Assembly: GCF_014268445.2 (NCBI RefSeq)
Contig: NZ_CP077089.1
Location: forward strand, 5,191,501-5,255,500
Length of the DNA stretch: 64,000 nucleotides
Direction of reading: 5' to 3'
Source of the DNA: Pseudomonas tensinigenes
Lineage (GTDB): Bacteria > Pseudomonadota > Gammaproteobacteria > Pseudomonadales > Pseudomonadaceae
Shown here one piece after another: positions 15,805 through 24,841 of the stretch (its first letter is position 1; each line of letters begins with the position of its first letter). The notes below the pieces were generated by a model. That model had not been told where the DNA came from. It made no database searches and worked only from the letters and a program-made list of their open reading frames with translations. The position numbers and the translations under genes were made by a program.

Positions 15805-17184
15805 TCAGGGTCTGCCGCCGCTGAGATCAGGCGCAGGATTATCGGTATCCGGTTCGCCTTCTGCCCCAGGCTCTGACGGCGTAGCAGGTTCAGGCTCGGG
15901 GTTTGCCGGGGTCTGCACCGGGTCCTGCACCATCTGCTCCTGAACCACTTGCTCGTCGACCCGAGGATCGAGGGCTGCCACCAGCGGCGAACTGGACATG
16001 CTGTCCGGCATGGCCACGTGATGCAGCGGCGCGTCGTCGACCTGATGCAGATTGGTCACGGCTTTCGGCCGGATCCGCCACACCAGTACCAGCGCGAAGA
16101 AGCTGAAGAACGCATACAGGCTCTGACTGCCGAACAACTTCATCAGCACACCCGCGAGCAACGGCCCGATGCTCGCGCCGACCCCGTAGGTCACCAACAA
16201 CATTGCTGTCAGCGACACCCGGCGATCCCCTTCCACGTGGTCATTGGAAAACGCTACCGCCAACGGATACAGACAGAACTGCACCAGCGAACAGAGAAAG
16301 CCAACCCCGAACAACACCTCAAGCGGCACCTGCGGCAGCACCGCCAACGGCAACGCCGCCACCGCCAGGAACCCGGCAAAGCAGCGAATCAGCAGCGCCC
16401 GGTCGTAACGATCGGACAACCAGCCCAACGGCCACTGCACCAGCAAACCGGCAAAGATGCAGCTACCCATGAACAGACCGACCTGCTCGGTCGACAGCCC
16501 TTGTTGCGAGGCATACAACGGTGCCAGACCGTAGAACGAACCGATGATCAAACCGGCACCAAGCACCGTACTCAGCGACTGCGGGACCCGTTTGATAAAG
16601 AAGCGCGGCTCCATCGGCGCCGGATGCAGGGGCGCCGGGTGAATCCGCCGAGTCAACGTCACAGGCACCAGACACAGCGCAAAGCACAGCGCGACCAGCA
16701 TCAGCAGTTCCAGACCCAGCCCGGGGTGCATGACCAGAATCAGTTGGCCCAACACCAGGCCAAGGTACGAAGCGATCATGTAACCGCTGAACACCAGACC
16801 ACGCTGGTTGGCATCCGCCTGCTCGTTGAGCCAGCTCTCGATCACCATGTACTGACACATCATGCCCAGACCGACGATGGTCCGCAGCACCAGCCAGGCC
16901 GGCAACCAATCGACCAGACCGTGGCCAAGCACTGCCGCCCCGACGATCCCGGCACACGCTGAATAAGCACGGATATGCCCGACCCGCGCGATCAACCGGT
17001 GACCGATCTTGCCGCCCAGCACCAGGCCGAAATAGTTGGCCGCCATCAGCGCACCGACCCAGAGGCCGTCGACGTTGTCAGCGGCCAGCCGCAAGGCCAG
17101 ATAAGTGGATAGCAGGCCCGAGCCGATCAACATCATCAGCGAGGCGAAATACAGCGCTCGAAAGGATTTCCAGATTTGGCGCAT
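15805..17184 (-). CDS. MFS transporter (YcaD-like)
   Basis: A 459-residue inner-membrane protein with about 12 hydrophobic segments, beginning MRQIWKSFRALYFASLMMLIGSGLLSTYLALRL. IGHRLIARVGHIRA and GWLSDRYDRALLIR are the loop motifs of major facilitator proteins. The length of the N-terminal half and QADANQRGLVFSGYMIASYLGLVLGQ resemble YcaD. The C-terminal ~75 residues are hydrophilic, Pro/Glu-rich and probably cytoplasmic (VQDPVQTPANPEPEPATPSEP), which is unusual. Substrate unknown. Confidence 0.8.
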   Translation of the reverse strand: MRQIWKSFRALYFASLMMLIGSGLLSTYLALRLAADNVDGLWVGALMAANYFGLVLGGKIGHRLIARVGHIRAYSACAGIVGAAVLGHGLVDWLPAWLVLRTIVGLGMMCQYMVIESWLNEQADANQRGLVFSGYMIASYLGLVLGQLILVMHPGLGLELLMLVALCFALCLVPVTLTRRIHPAPLHPAPMEPRFFIKRVPQSLSTVLGAGLIIGSFYGLAPLYASQQGLSTEQVGLFMGSCIFAGLLVQWPLGWLSDRYDRALLIRCFAGFLAVAALPLAVLPQVPLEVLFGVGFLCSLVQFCLYPLAVAFSNDHVEGDRRVSLTAMLLVTYGVGASIGPLLAGVLMKLFGSQSLYAFFSFFALVLVWRIRPKAVTNLHQVDDAPLHHVAMPDSMSSSPLVAALDPRVDEQVVQEQMVQDPVQTPANPEPEPATPSEPGAEGEPDTDNPAPDLSGGRP

Positions 17185-17217
17185 CGGCGTTCCGAGCGGC
17201 TCCTTGCAGTAAATACC

Positions 17218-17237
17218 GGGCTATCAAACGATAGCCC
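17218..17237. terminator. Hairpin after the glutamine-synthetase-family gene
   Basis: GGGCTATC-AAAC-GATAGCCC forms a perfect 8-bp stem 15 bp beyond the stop at 17253. There is only a short T-rich tail on the minus strand, so the terminator function is likely but not strong. Confidence 0.45.
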
Positions 17238-17252
17238 GATGGCGACAGTTCG

Positions 17253-18596
17253 TCAGGCCTGGGCTGCTAGAACACGCCGTTCCCAGGGAGTGATTTCATC
17301 AAAGAAGCTGGTCAACTCCATGGTCTTCGAAGCGATGTAGCCTTCGATGAACTCCTGTCCGAACAGTTCCCTCGCCAATTGGCTACGTTTCAGACGCTCG
17401 AGCGCGGCGTGCAAGGTACACGGCAGCGAAAGATTGTCCGGCACGTCGAACTCACCCTGAATGGCTTCTGTCGGCTCCAACTCATGCTCGATACCATGCA
17501 AGCCCGCAGCCAGACTGGCCGCAATCGCCAGATACGGATTGGCATCGGCGCCCGGCAAACGATTTTCCACGCGACGAGCGACCGGCGAACTGGCGGGAAT
17601 ACGCAAACCGGCGGCGCGATTGTCATGGGACCAGCAGGCATTATTCGGCGACGCATAGGGGTGGCACAGGCGCTGATAGGAGTTCACATTCGGTGCAAAC
17701 AACGCGGTGAAATCGGCCATGCCCGCCTGCTGCCCAGCGATGAAGTGGCGGAACATCGCGGTTGGCTGACCGCTTTCGTCGCTGAAGACATTCTTGCCAC
17801 TGCCGATCTCGACGATGCTCTGATGAATATGCATTGAACTGCCCGGCGTGTGCGCCAGTGGCTTGGCCATGCACACCACGCTCAGGCCATGCTTTAGGGC
17901 GACTTCCTTGAGCAGGTGCTTGAACAGGAATGTCTGGTCGGCGAGCAACAGCGGATCGCCGTGCAGCAGATTGATCTCGAACTGGCTGACGCCCATCTCA
18001 TGCATGAAGGTATCGCGCGGCAGGCCGAGGGCCGCCATGCATTTATAGACTTCATTGAAGAACGGCCGCAGACCGTTATTGGAACTGACGCTGAACGCTG
18101 ACTGCCCCTCCTCGCGGCGCCCATCGAGGCCAACCGGTGGACGGAACGGCTGAGTCGGATCGCTGTTCGGCGCGAACACGAAGAACTCCAGTTCGGTGGC
18201 CACCACCGGCGCCAGACCGCGTGCCGCATACCGAGCGATGACCGCTTTGAGTTGCCCCCGGGTCGACAGGTTGGAGCTTTCGCCGGTCAGTTCATCGGCG
18301 TCGCAAATGGCCAGGGCACGCGGCTCGTCACTCCATGGCAAACGATGGATCTGGGTCGGTTCGGCAATCAGCGCGAGATCGCCGTCATCGCTGCCGTAAA
18401 ACCGCGCCGCTGGATATCCGCCCATGATGCATTGCAGCAGCACGCCACGCGCCAGCTGCAAACGCCGCCCTTCGAGGAAACCCTCGGCGGTCATCACCTT
18501 GCCCCGTGGTACGCCGTTCAAATCCGGCGTGACACATTCAATCTCATCAATGCCCGTCAGTCGCTGCGCGAGTGAACGCTGGCCATCGCTTGTCAT
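17253..18596 (-). CDS. Glutamine synthetase family protein, probable gamma-glutamylpolyamine synthetase (PuuA-like)
   Basis: A 447-residue ATP-dependent ligase. VATELEFFVF (metal-binding Glu), EMGVSQFEINLLHGDPL, GSSMHIHQSI, NSYQRLCHPYASPNNACWSHDNRAAGLRIP and RVENRLPGADANPYLAIAASLAAGLHGIEHEL follow glutamine synthetase order. The short N-terminal domain and absence of the GlnA adenylylation Tyr motif point to the PuuA group, used in putrescine or other amine catabolism. The start is the ATG at 18596 with AAGGA upstream. Probably monocistronic. The substrate is inference. Confidence 0.8.
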   Translation of the reverse strand: MTSDGQRSLAQRLTGIDEIECVTPDLNGVPRGKVMTAEGFLEGRRLQLARGVLLQCIMGGYPAARFYGSDDGDLALIAEPTQIHRLPWSDEPRALAICDADELTGESSNLSTRGQLKAVIARYAARGLAPVVATELEFFVFAPNSDPTQPFRPPVGLDGRREEGQSAFSVSSNNGLRPFFNEVYKCMAALGLPRDTFMHEMGVSQFEINLLHGDPLLLADQTFLFKHLLKEVALKHGLSVVCMAKPLAHTPGSSMHIHQSIVEIGSGKNVFSDESGQPTAMFRHFIAGQQAGMADFTALFAPNVNSYQRLCHPYASPNNACWSHDNRAAGLRIPASSPVARRVENRLPGADANPYLAIAASLAAGLHGIEHELEPTEAIQGEFDVPDNLSLPCTLHAALERLKRSQLARELFGQEFIEGYIASKTMELTSFFDEITPWERRVLAAQA

Positions 18597-18694
18597 GACG
18601 CAATCCTTGTTATTGTGCGAGCCGCGAACGGCGACCCGTACAAAATAGGCTCCGGCTGTTCGGAATATCAAGCAGCGTCAAACAAAAACCCGTG

Positions 18695-19387
18695 TCACGG
18701 CAGATAAAGGCTGAACACCCCGCCGCCGAGCGGTCCGCCGTTGCTGATTTCGGTGCGACCTTCGACACCATTGCGCTGATGCAGCGCGGCGATGCGATTA
18801 GCGAAATACAGGCCAAGCCCGGTGCTGCCGCTGCTGTGATTGATGCCCTGCACGTAATCGGCCTGACGCTCGAGCATCTCGACCGGATAACCGTCGCCGT
18901 CATCATTGATGCTCAGCACCAATTGCCCGGCTTCGTCGCTGACGGTGATGAGCAACGATTCACGCGCATAACGAATCGCATTGTTGATGCAGTTGCCCAG
19001 CACCGACGCAATCAGTTCTCGGTCAAAGAAGCCCAGCGGGCTCAGCGGATCGACTTCATAGGTGGCGACGATGCCGCGACTGGCGAACACCTCTTGATGC
19101 GCCGCCAGTTGCGCTTCGATGAAATCGTCGAGCTCGTGATAGGCCGGTTGCAGTGGCATCTGGTTAACGCCGAGCTTATACAGCCCGAGCAGTTGCACCA
19201 ACATGCCGTTGAGGTGGGCGAACTCGAAGTCGATCACGCCCTGCTCCGTGCCTTGGCGCTGGGCCTCTGGCAACCGCGCCAGCCACTGGCTGTGGGCCTG
19301 CATGAGCATGGCCAGCGAGTTCTTCATGTCGTGGACGGTGGAGGCGATCACCGTGGAAAAATCCAGAGCCTGCTCGTCTTGGTTCAT
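18695..19387 (-). CDS. Cytosolic sensor histidine kinase
   Basis: A 230-residue soluble kinase without a membrane segment or recognisable sensor domain. The phosphoacceptor box is STVHDMKNSLAML (H19). The ATPase domain has NCINNAIRYA (N box), DDGDGYPVEM (G1) and GSTGLGLYFANRIA (G2). The start is the ATG at 19387, whose ATGA overlaps the stop of the receiver-TPR gene. It presumably exchanges phosphate with that partner. What it senses is not visible in sequence. Confidence 0.85.
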   Translation of the reverse strand: MNQDEQALDFSTVIASTVHDMKNSLAMLMQAHSQWLARLPEAQRQGTEQGVIDFEFAHLNGMLVQLLGLYKLGVNQMPLQPAYHELDDFIEAQLAAHQEVFASRGIVATYEVDPLSPLGFFDRELIASVLGNCINNAIRYARESLLITVSDEAGQLVLSINDDGDGYPVEMLERQADYVQGINHSSGSTGLGLYFANRIAALHQRNGVEGRTEISNGGPLGGGVFSLYLP

Positions 19388-20988
19388 TCGCCAAACGCCT
19401 TGCTTTTCAGCTTCTGATAACGCGCAAAACGCGCGTCGGTGTCGGGCATCAGGCCGACCATTTTCAGGCAGGCCCGACATTCTTCCAGCTCCGCCGACGG
19501 CACACTGGTGTCGGTACCGTGGAGCAGCGACTGGGCCATGTTCAGCGCGATACTGATGTTCTTCGGTTGCATCTTCAGCGCCTTGCGGAAGACCTCGCGG
19601 GCCTCCACCAGGTTGCCGGTCTTGTACACGCGCACGCCCTGACGGTTGAGGTCGGCGGCGGCATTGCTGGAACTGAGGATCGTCGGATCATCGGTGAGCT
19701 TGGCGATGTCTTTCATCACCGCCGGGTCGTCGCCGTAGATTTCCGCACAGCTCTTGAGCATCGAGGTGCCCGCTTCGGCCTGACCGAGCATCTGCAACTG
19801 CTTGGCGACCAACAACGCCGCTTCCGGGCTCATGAACTGCTCCATGCCGTCGAGGCGCATCATGGCTTGCTCGGTGAGCTTGTCGGCAGTCTCGGCATCG
19901 TTGAGCAGCAGGCTGGTGGCCTTCATCAGGCGTGCACGAATCTGCAGGCCCGGATCCGTCGGGTTCTCTTTGGCCACGGCGCTGAGGGTGGTGTTGATCT
20001 CCAGCCGCGTGCGCGTGTCGAGCCCGCGATCACTGCCCTTGCTGATCAGCGCATGGGCAAGACCCAAGTTGCTTTCCGGATCCTTGAAGCGCGACTGCGC
20101 ACCCTGCGCCACAGCCTGACGGTACGCCCGCGAGGCCGTGTCAAAATCTTCGTTAGTCATCGCCAGTTTGCCGAGCAACGCCTGCCGACGCACCGCCAGC
20201 GGCGACAAGCGAATCGCCTCTTCAAGCACCCGTTGCGCGCCCTTGGTATCACCCTCAGCCACCAGCACATCGGCCATGCCGTCATACAGCGACGGCATCA
20301 TCGGAAACACCTTCAGGGCTTTTTCGTAAACGCCTTTGGCCTGCGCAATCTGCCCGCGTTTGAACAACAACTTGCCCAACCCGGCAAACGCCCACGGCAA
20401 TGGTCGATCAGCAATGATGCCGTCATAGAGACGCTCCAGCGCCTCGTTCTGATTGAGATCACGCAACGCATCGGCACGGTAACGCAGGCACAACGGCGAG
20501 TAGCGGATGTCCTGCTTGCACAACGCGATGCAGGCGTTAAGTACCTCAACCGGTTTGCCACGGTCGAGCGCTTGCAGAATCGGTTTGAGCAAGGTCTTGC
20601 GCTGCTCCAGACGCTCCAGGCGCTGGGCCAGGCCGGAACGGTTGAAGGGCTTGGTCAGGTACGCATCCGGTTCGTGCTCCAGAGCACTGAGCACCATCGC
20701 CTGACTGGTCTCGGCAGTGACCATGACAAACACCGCTTCATGGCTGATCAGCTTTTCCAGCATCAGGTCTTCAAGCACCTGCTGGCCGTTCTTCTTGCCG
20801 TCGCCGAGATGGAAATCCTGCAGGATGAAATCGTAGGTCTTCTGCGCACACATCTTCAGCGCCTGCTCACCGGTGTCGGCGGTGTCGACGTCCTTGACCC
20901 CAAGCTCACGCAGCATCGAACGGACGGAACTGCGGAAATCCGAGAAATCATCGACGATCAGAAAACTCTTTTGGTGATACGACAGCAT
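19384..20988 (-). CDS. Response regulator: receiver domain fused to TPR repeats
   Basis: A 534-residue protein. Residues 1-125 are a receiver domain (FLIVDDFSDFRSSVR, phosphoacceptor D58 in FILQDFHLGDG, conserved Lys in DAYLTKPFN). The rest is a TPR superhelix, for example AFAGLGKLLFKRGQIAQAKGVYEKALKVFP, ADVLVAEGDTKGAQRVLEEAIRLSP and GVRVYKTGNLVEAREVFRKALKMQP. There is no DNA-binding domain, so output is likely protein-protein interaction. Overlaps the downstream kinase gene by 4 nt. Confidence 0.88.
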   Translation of the reverse strand: MLSYHQKSFLIVDDFSDFRSSVRSMLRELGVKDVDTADTGEQALKMCAQKTYDFILQDFHLGDGKKNGQQVLEDLMLEKLISHEAVFVMVTAETSQAMVLSALEHEPDAYLTKPFNRSGLAQRLERLEQRKTLLKPILQALDRGKPVEVLNACIALCKQDIRYSPLCLRYRADALRDLNQNEALERLYDGIIADRPLPWAFAGLGKLLFKRGQIAQAKGVYEKALKVFPMMPSLYDGMADVLVAEGDTKGAQRVLEEAIRLSPLAVRRQALLGKLAMTNEDFDTASRAYRQAVAQGAQSRFKDPESNLGLAHALISKGSDRGLDTRTRLEINTTLSAVAKENPTDPGLQIRARLMKATSLLLNDAETADKLTEQAMMRLDGMEQFMSPEAALLVAKQLQMLGQAEAGTSMLKSCAEIYGDDPAVMKDIAKLTDDPTILSSSNAAADLNRQGVRVYKTGNLVEAREVFRKALKMQPKNISIALNMAQSLLHGTDTSVPSAELEECRACLKMVGLMPDTDARFARYQKLKSKAFGE

Positions 20989-21198
20989 CGAAGATTTCCA
21001 GGCAATTGAAGTGAGGGCAATTTCAGGCGCGCAGATGATAGCTGCCGGCCAAATGCTATCAAGCTAATTCACGCGACTTTTAAGTCACCGAGTGGGTTAT
21101 CGGCCACAAGTGGCGTTCCCTGAAGCCGGCGCTTCAAGATTCCTCGTACTGCGATTACTCTGCGCGGCTTCTTACCTTTCCACTACAAGGTTTACCTC

Positions 21199-22560
21199 GT
21201 GTACATCAAAGGACGTTGCATCGTGTCCGCCTGTGCGCTGCTGTTTTTCCAGCAGGCGATGGCGGCCGGAATGGATTGTGCGAAAGCGGTGAGTGCGGTT
21301 GAGAACGCTGTTTGTGCGGATAAAGGGTTGTATGCGCTGGATACGCAGATGGGCGCTACCTACAGCAAACTCATGAGGTCCATGCCAGATGAAAAGGCCG
21401 AGCTGAAAAGCACTCAACGCCTTTGGCTAAAGGACCGCAACCAATGTGCTGAGGATGTCAGCTGCCTGAACCAGCGTTATCGCGAACGCCTGGAATCGCT
21501 GCAAGCGCAATGGATCGATACGCTGGCGTACTTGCCCGATGAGATAGACAAACAAGTGATGGCGCAACTGCAGCAGCGTATTGAGGCAGCGCGCAAGGTT
21601 GATCCCGAGTTTGCACTGGAGAAGACCCTTGACGCATTCACGGTAAACCTCGATACAACGTCTTTTGCCGGCATCCCCGATGACGATGAGCAAACGCACT
21701 TTCCCGAGACGATTCCGAATGGGGTGAGTCAGGATGAATGGAAGGCATTGACTGCGTCCAACATCACGGGGGCCGCCGACACAGGCCAGACAACTTATAT
21801 CCTCACCGATCTGGATGGCGATGGGCTGCGCGACCTGATCGTTGAAACGTATTCCGGCGGTACAGGGTTGTTCTCATATACAGAAACCTGGCGCGGTACG
21901 GGCACCAGGTTCACCAGACGTGGCGCCAAAGCGGCTCCCGAAGCCAACGCCGAGACAACCCTTTTCTACACCAATGATCGCGGCGCCAACCAAGCGGTCA
22001 ACTGGATCAAAGTGCATGGAAGAATCTACGCCGCCTACCGAGACAGCGCCTACGGTGTTGATAAGGTCTATCTGCTCAATCCCCTGCAGATCAACCGTCA
22101 GGTCCCGACGATAACGGTGCAGTATCGTTATCAACTGAACGTGCCTCGCACGCAGGCGAATCAGGACAATCCGACAGCCTATGAACTTGAACCTGCGGTG
22201 CAAAAGGCGCTCATGCAAAGCTTGGCCAAAATAGGCAATAACCAAACAACGAACTCCAAACCGATCTGCCCAATCCCTGCGTCAGGCCCCGGGGACGACG
22301 ACTATTACAGTTACGGTGCAAGTTACTACGCGATTGAACCGGTCGCTGACGTTCCGGTGATCCTTGGCGATGACTGCTTTATCGCCAGACTGATCAATTG
22401 GTATGGCACCTACGATGAAAAAGACGGGCTGTTCGCTCAACTGACCCTGCGTAAACCGGGGTCTGAAGAACAGGCACAAAGTTACACGGTCAATGGCCGC
22501 CGCCACATCACCCAAGTCAGCACTTCGATAGGCAAGGCTGAGGGTGGCGCGGCGAACTAG
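21199..22560 (+). CDS. Exported protein with LprI-type N-terminal domain
   Basis: A 453-residue secreted protein starting at GTG (21199). The signal peptide ends near AMAAG. Residues ~25-100 (MDCAKAVSAVENAVCADKGLYALDTQMGATYSKLM ... QRLWLKDRNQC) are the DUF1311/LprI domain with its conserved cysteines and WLKxRN motif. LTDLDGDGLRDLIVETYSGG (around residue 196) resembles a calcium-binding FG-GAP/EF-hand loop. The C-terminal 250 residues are not recognised and contain further Cys (PICPIPASG, GDDCFIARL). A terminator follows. Function unknown. Confidence 0.75.
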   Translation: MYIKGRCIVSACALLFFQQAMAAGMDCAKAVSAVENAVCADKGLYALDTQMGATYSKLMRSMPDEKAELKSTQRLWLKDRNQCAEDVSCLNQRYRERLESLQAQWIDTLAYLPDEIDKQVMAQLQQRIEAARKVDPEFALEKTLDAFTVNLDTTSFAGIPDDDEQTHFPETIPNGVSQDEWKALTASNITGAADTGQTTYILTDLDGDGLRDLIVETYSGGTGLFSYTETWRGTGTRFTRRGAKAAPEANAETTLFYTNDRGANQAVNWIKVHGRIYAAYRDSAYGVDKVYLLNPLQINRQVPTITVQYRYQLNVPRTQANQDNPTAYELEPAVQKALMQSLAKIGNNQTTNSKPICPIPASGPGDDDYYSYGASYYAIEPVADVPVILGDDCFIARLINWYGTYDEKDGLFAQLTLRKPGSEEQAQSYTVNGRRHITQVSTSIGKAEGGAAN

Positions 22561-22579
22561 GCAGCGCTGAATGAAATGA

Positions 22580-22617
22580 AAAAGCCCCGGTAGATCGCTC
22601 TGCGCGGGGCTTTTTTT
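22580..22617 (+). terminator. Terminator of the LprI-like gene
   Basis: AAAGCCCCG pairs with CGGGGCTTTTTTT; stem plus T-run 20 bp after the stop. Confidence 0.85.
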
Positions 22618-22644
22618 GCGAGCATTTTGCAATGCTCTGAATGA

Positions 22645-22721
22645 TGGTGTCCCAGGGCAGGTTCGAACTGCCAACCTTCCCCTTAGGAGGGGGATGCTCT
22701 ATCCAATTGAGCTACTGAGAC
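22645..22721 (-). tRNA. tRNA-Arg (anticodon CCT)
   Basis: 77 nt including an encoded CCA end. The minus strand starts GTCTCAGTAGCTCAATTGGA, has anticodon loop CTCCTAA (CCT), T-loop GTTCGAACC and acceptor GGGAC-A-CCA. It decodes AGG. Confidence 0.95.
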
Positions 22722-23017
22722 ACTGAGTTTGTCGCGGCCAGAGACGGTGCGACGGACGGCGTGCATGTTAACGGCCGGGCCCTGATTTGTCATGTCATCC
22801 GTAGGGCTTTTTAAGTGTAGGCAGGCGCCCTGCAATGCTGCGGGAAGATTTACCGTGCATTTTGCACTCCCCCAAAAAGCCATCATTGCAGATTGCAACC
22901 CGACGCCTTGGAAAAACCCTCCCAAATGCTTGTTTTTAAAGGACTTAACAGCGGTTAGACTGTTGGCACGACAGCTGCTTTGCCTGTTCCATAGAAGAAC
23001 AATCGGAGCAGCGCCCC

Positions 23018-23254
23018 ATGAACAGCACCCTCTTGCTCGCAAACGCAGCCGCATTGGCGGTTCTGCTGGGTTTTCACTTTGTCCCACAGGGTGCTGCGCC
23101 GGAATCGGTGGCGCAGCGCATGCCGCATTACTTGCAGGTGCAGAAGGCGCCGCAGTTGGCGGTGCTGAATGATCAGGGCGGCGTCGCCCGTAAAACCGTC
23201 AGTGAACCTGGGCAGGCACTGCCGGCGGACGCTGGCGAACGTCTGGTTTTTTGA
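23018..23254 (+). CDS. Small exported or membrane-anchored protein, unknown
   Basis: 78 residues beginning MNSTLLLANAAALAVLLGFHFVPQGAAPE, a hydrophobic segment serving as signal or anchor, followed by ~50 hydrophilic residues with no known domain. CGGAGCAG lies upstream of the ATG. Followed 20 bp later by another small membrane protein in the same direction. Confidence 0.6.
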   Translation: MNSTLLLANAAALAVLLGFHFVPQGAAPESVAQRMPHYLQVQKAPQLAVLNDQGGVARKTVSEPGQALPADAGERLVF

Positions 23255-23274
23255 GATATCTTCAGGAGTACAGC

Positions 23275-23454
23275 ATGTCCAAGTCAGCTGCAGGATTTCT
23301 GATCCTCGCCTTATTGAGTGGCGTTGTGCATTTTGCGCTGTTCGAGGACACCGGAATTACCCTGCCGTTGATTGGCTGCGGTGTGTTTGCGGTGTTGTTC
23401 GTATTGGCACTGGTTGCCGGCCGCCGGATCAAGTTTGATCCGGTGTTGCGTTGA
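23275..23454 (+). CDS. Small membrane protein, unknown
   Basis: 59 residues with two hydrophobic helices (AAGFLILALLSGVVHFALF and LPLIGCGVFAVLFVLALVAG) joined by a short acidic loop, ending in basic RRIKFDPVLR. CAGGAGT precedes the ATG at 23275; the open frame extends to 23251 but lacks a ribosome site there. Its 3' end overlaps the convergent phnN by 26 bp. Confidence 0.65.
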   Translation: MSKSAAGFLILALLSGVVHFALFEDTGITLPLIGCGVFAVLFVLALVAGRRIKFDPVLR

Positions 23455-23998
23455 GTCGGATCAGCTCAAGCAATTGATGAACGGCGGCCGCCAGGTCGCC
23501 GGAATTATCGATCAGGTGCACCGGCGCGTCACTTGATCGCCTGTCCTTGAAGAGCGCGTTGCGCGCGAGTCTGGCGTCGATCTGTTCCGGCGTCTCTCGG
23601 CCACGGCGCAGCAAGCGTTCGCGCAAGACCTCATCTTTGACTGTCAGCAGAACCGGCAACAGCGTCGGGTAGCTTTCCATCGCCTGACGCAGATTGGCGC
23701 GCGAGCCGTTCACCAGCACATCGCGCCCCGCACGCAACCATTCGTCCATTTCTCTGGGAATGCCATAGGCCAGGCCATTGGCTTGCCACGCCAGGGAAAA
23801 CTCGCCGGCGCGCTGACGTCGTTCGAACTCTTCAGACGTAACGCCGATAGCATCCTCACCCACCGACTCCGCTGATCGGGTAATCACCCGACGCATGATC
23901 TCGCAGTGCCTCGCCCGCAATGGCTCACGCGCGGCCTCGATCAGGCTGTCCTTGCCTGAACCGGACGGCCCCATCAGATAAATAAGCCTGCCATCCAT
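23429..23998 (-). CDS. phnN: Ribose 1,5-bisphosphate phosphokinase PhnN
   Basis: A 189-residue kinase that converts ribose 1,5-bisphosphate to PRPP, the last step of C-P lyase phosphonate breakdown. LIYLMGPSGSGKDSLIEAAR is the Walker A loop. RRVITRSAESVGEDAIGVTSEEFERR and VLVNGSRANLRQA follow the guanylate-kinase-like fold. The ATG at 23998 is chosen because the upstream extension lacks homology. No other phn genes are in the window, so it stands alone here. Confidence 0.85.
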   Translation of the reverse strand: MDGRLIYLMGPSGSGKDSLIEAAREPLRARHCEIMRRVITRSAESVGEDAIGVTSEEFERRQRAGEFSLAWQANGLAYGIPREMDEWLRAGRDVLVNGSRANLRQAMESYPTLLPVLLTVKDEVLRERLLRRGRETPEQIDARLARNALFKDRRSSDAPVHLIDNSGDLAAAVHQLLELIRLNATPDQT

Positions 23999-24205
23999 CC
24001 TGAAAAAGCCCTCGGGCACGTGTCTGCCCCTAGTAAATCGGCAAATTGCCACTATTCTGTACAAGGTAAGGAACAAGGATCGAAAGCCGCATAGCATGCA
24101 CGTTCTGACGCCTTCGGGCATCAATTGATAGGCATCAGGAAGCGGTCAGTGACGTGGTCGAAGGAAAAGTTTTCCAACCAGTCCGCATTTCTGATAATTG
24201 GTGCT

Positions 24206-24216
24206 GGCATTACGCC
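24206..24216. promoter_or_regulatory. Candidate AmrZ auto-regulatory box
   Basis: GGCATTACGCC, an interrupted GGC-N5-GCC palindrome, lies 173 bp upstream of amrZ. AmrZ is known to bind GGCA-rich sites and repress its own gene; assigning this box to AmrZ is inference. A second GGCG element occurs near 24310 with GAACCA, a possible AlgU -35. Confidence 0.45.
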
Positions 24217-24388
24217 TTTACCCGGCTCAATATTTGTCACAGAATTGACGCCAATGATCTGGCAATTTTGAGGCATGATGCCGGCCTCTTAACAATTCAG
24301 GTTGAACCATTTGGCGCGGATGCTTGTCCTACCACACATCCTGCGGCCAATCCCGAGAACCGCTCCCCTGAACTAACCGGTTAAATAT

Positions 24389-24715
24389 ATGCGCCCATTG
24401 AAACAGGCAATTTATTCCAGCCGTACGGCTGACAAGTTCGTCGTACGTCTGCCAGACGGAATGCGTGAACGCATTGCCGAGGTGGCTCGCAATCATCATC
24501 GCAGCATGAACTCCGAGATCATCGCGCGCCTTGAGCAGAGTCTTATTCAGGAAGGTGCATTGGGCGAAGAGCTGAGCATGCGCCTGGACAGCCCAGAGCT
24601 GTCGCTTCACGAGCGCGAGCTGCTGCAACGCTTCCGTCAGCTGTCTCACCGTCAGCAGAATGCGTTGGTGTCCTTGATCGCCCACGACGCTGAAATGGCC
24701 GCAGACGCGTCCTGA
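24389..24715 (+). CDS. amrZ: Ribbon-helix-helix regulator AmrZ (AlgZ)
   Basis: A 108-residue Arc-family DNA-binding protein controlling alginate, motility, twitching and c-di-GMP genes in pseudomonads. The N-terminus [33 protein letters not shown] carries the ribbon (KFVVRLP) and first helix. [17 protein letters not shown] completes the RHH. The C-terminal tetramerisation region ([24 protein letters not shown]) matches AmrZ along its length. A long 5' region (24125-24388) and a terminator indicate a single-gene transcript. In P. fluorescens AmrZ represses flagellar genes, so it connects to the flg genes in this window. Confidence 0.95.
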   Translation: MRPLKQAIYSSRTADKFVVRLPDGMRERIAEVARNHHRSMNSEIIARLEQSLIQEGALGEELSMRLDSPELSLHERELLQRFRQLSHRQQNALVSLIAHDAEMAADAS

Positions 24716-24732
24716 GCCGTATCGAACACCTC

Positions 24733-24760
24733 AAGCCAGCATGATTGCTGGCTTTTTTTT
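24733..24760 (+). terminator. amrZ terminator
   Basis: AAGCCAGCA-TGAT-TGCTGGCTT followed by a run of T. Confidence 0.9.
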
Positions 24761-24801
24761 GTCTGCGATTTGAGGACTGCCACAGATAAAGCTCCGCGCA
24801 C

Positions 24802-24829
24802 AAAAAAGCCCGCCAATCGGCAGGCTTTT
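24802..24829 (-). terminator. mgtE terminator
   Basis: AAAAAAGCCCGCC-AATC-GGCAGGCTTTT; read on the minus strand the stem is followed by TTTTTT. Lies 13 bp beyond the mgtE stop and faces the amrZ terminator. Confidence 0.85.
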
Positions 24830-24841
24830 CATTGAAGCGGA

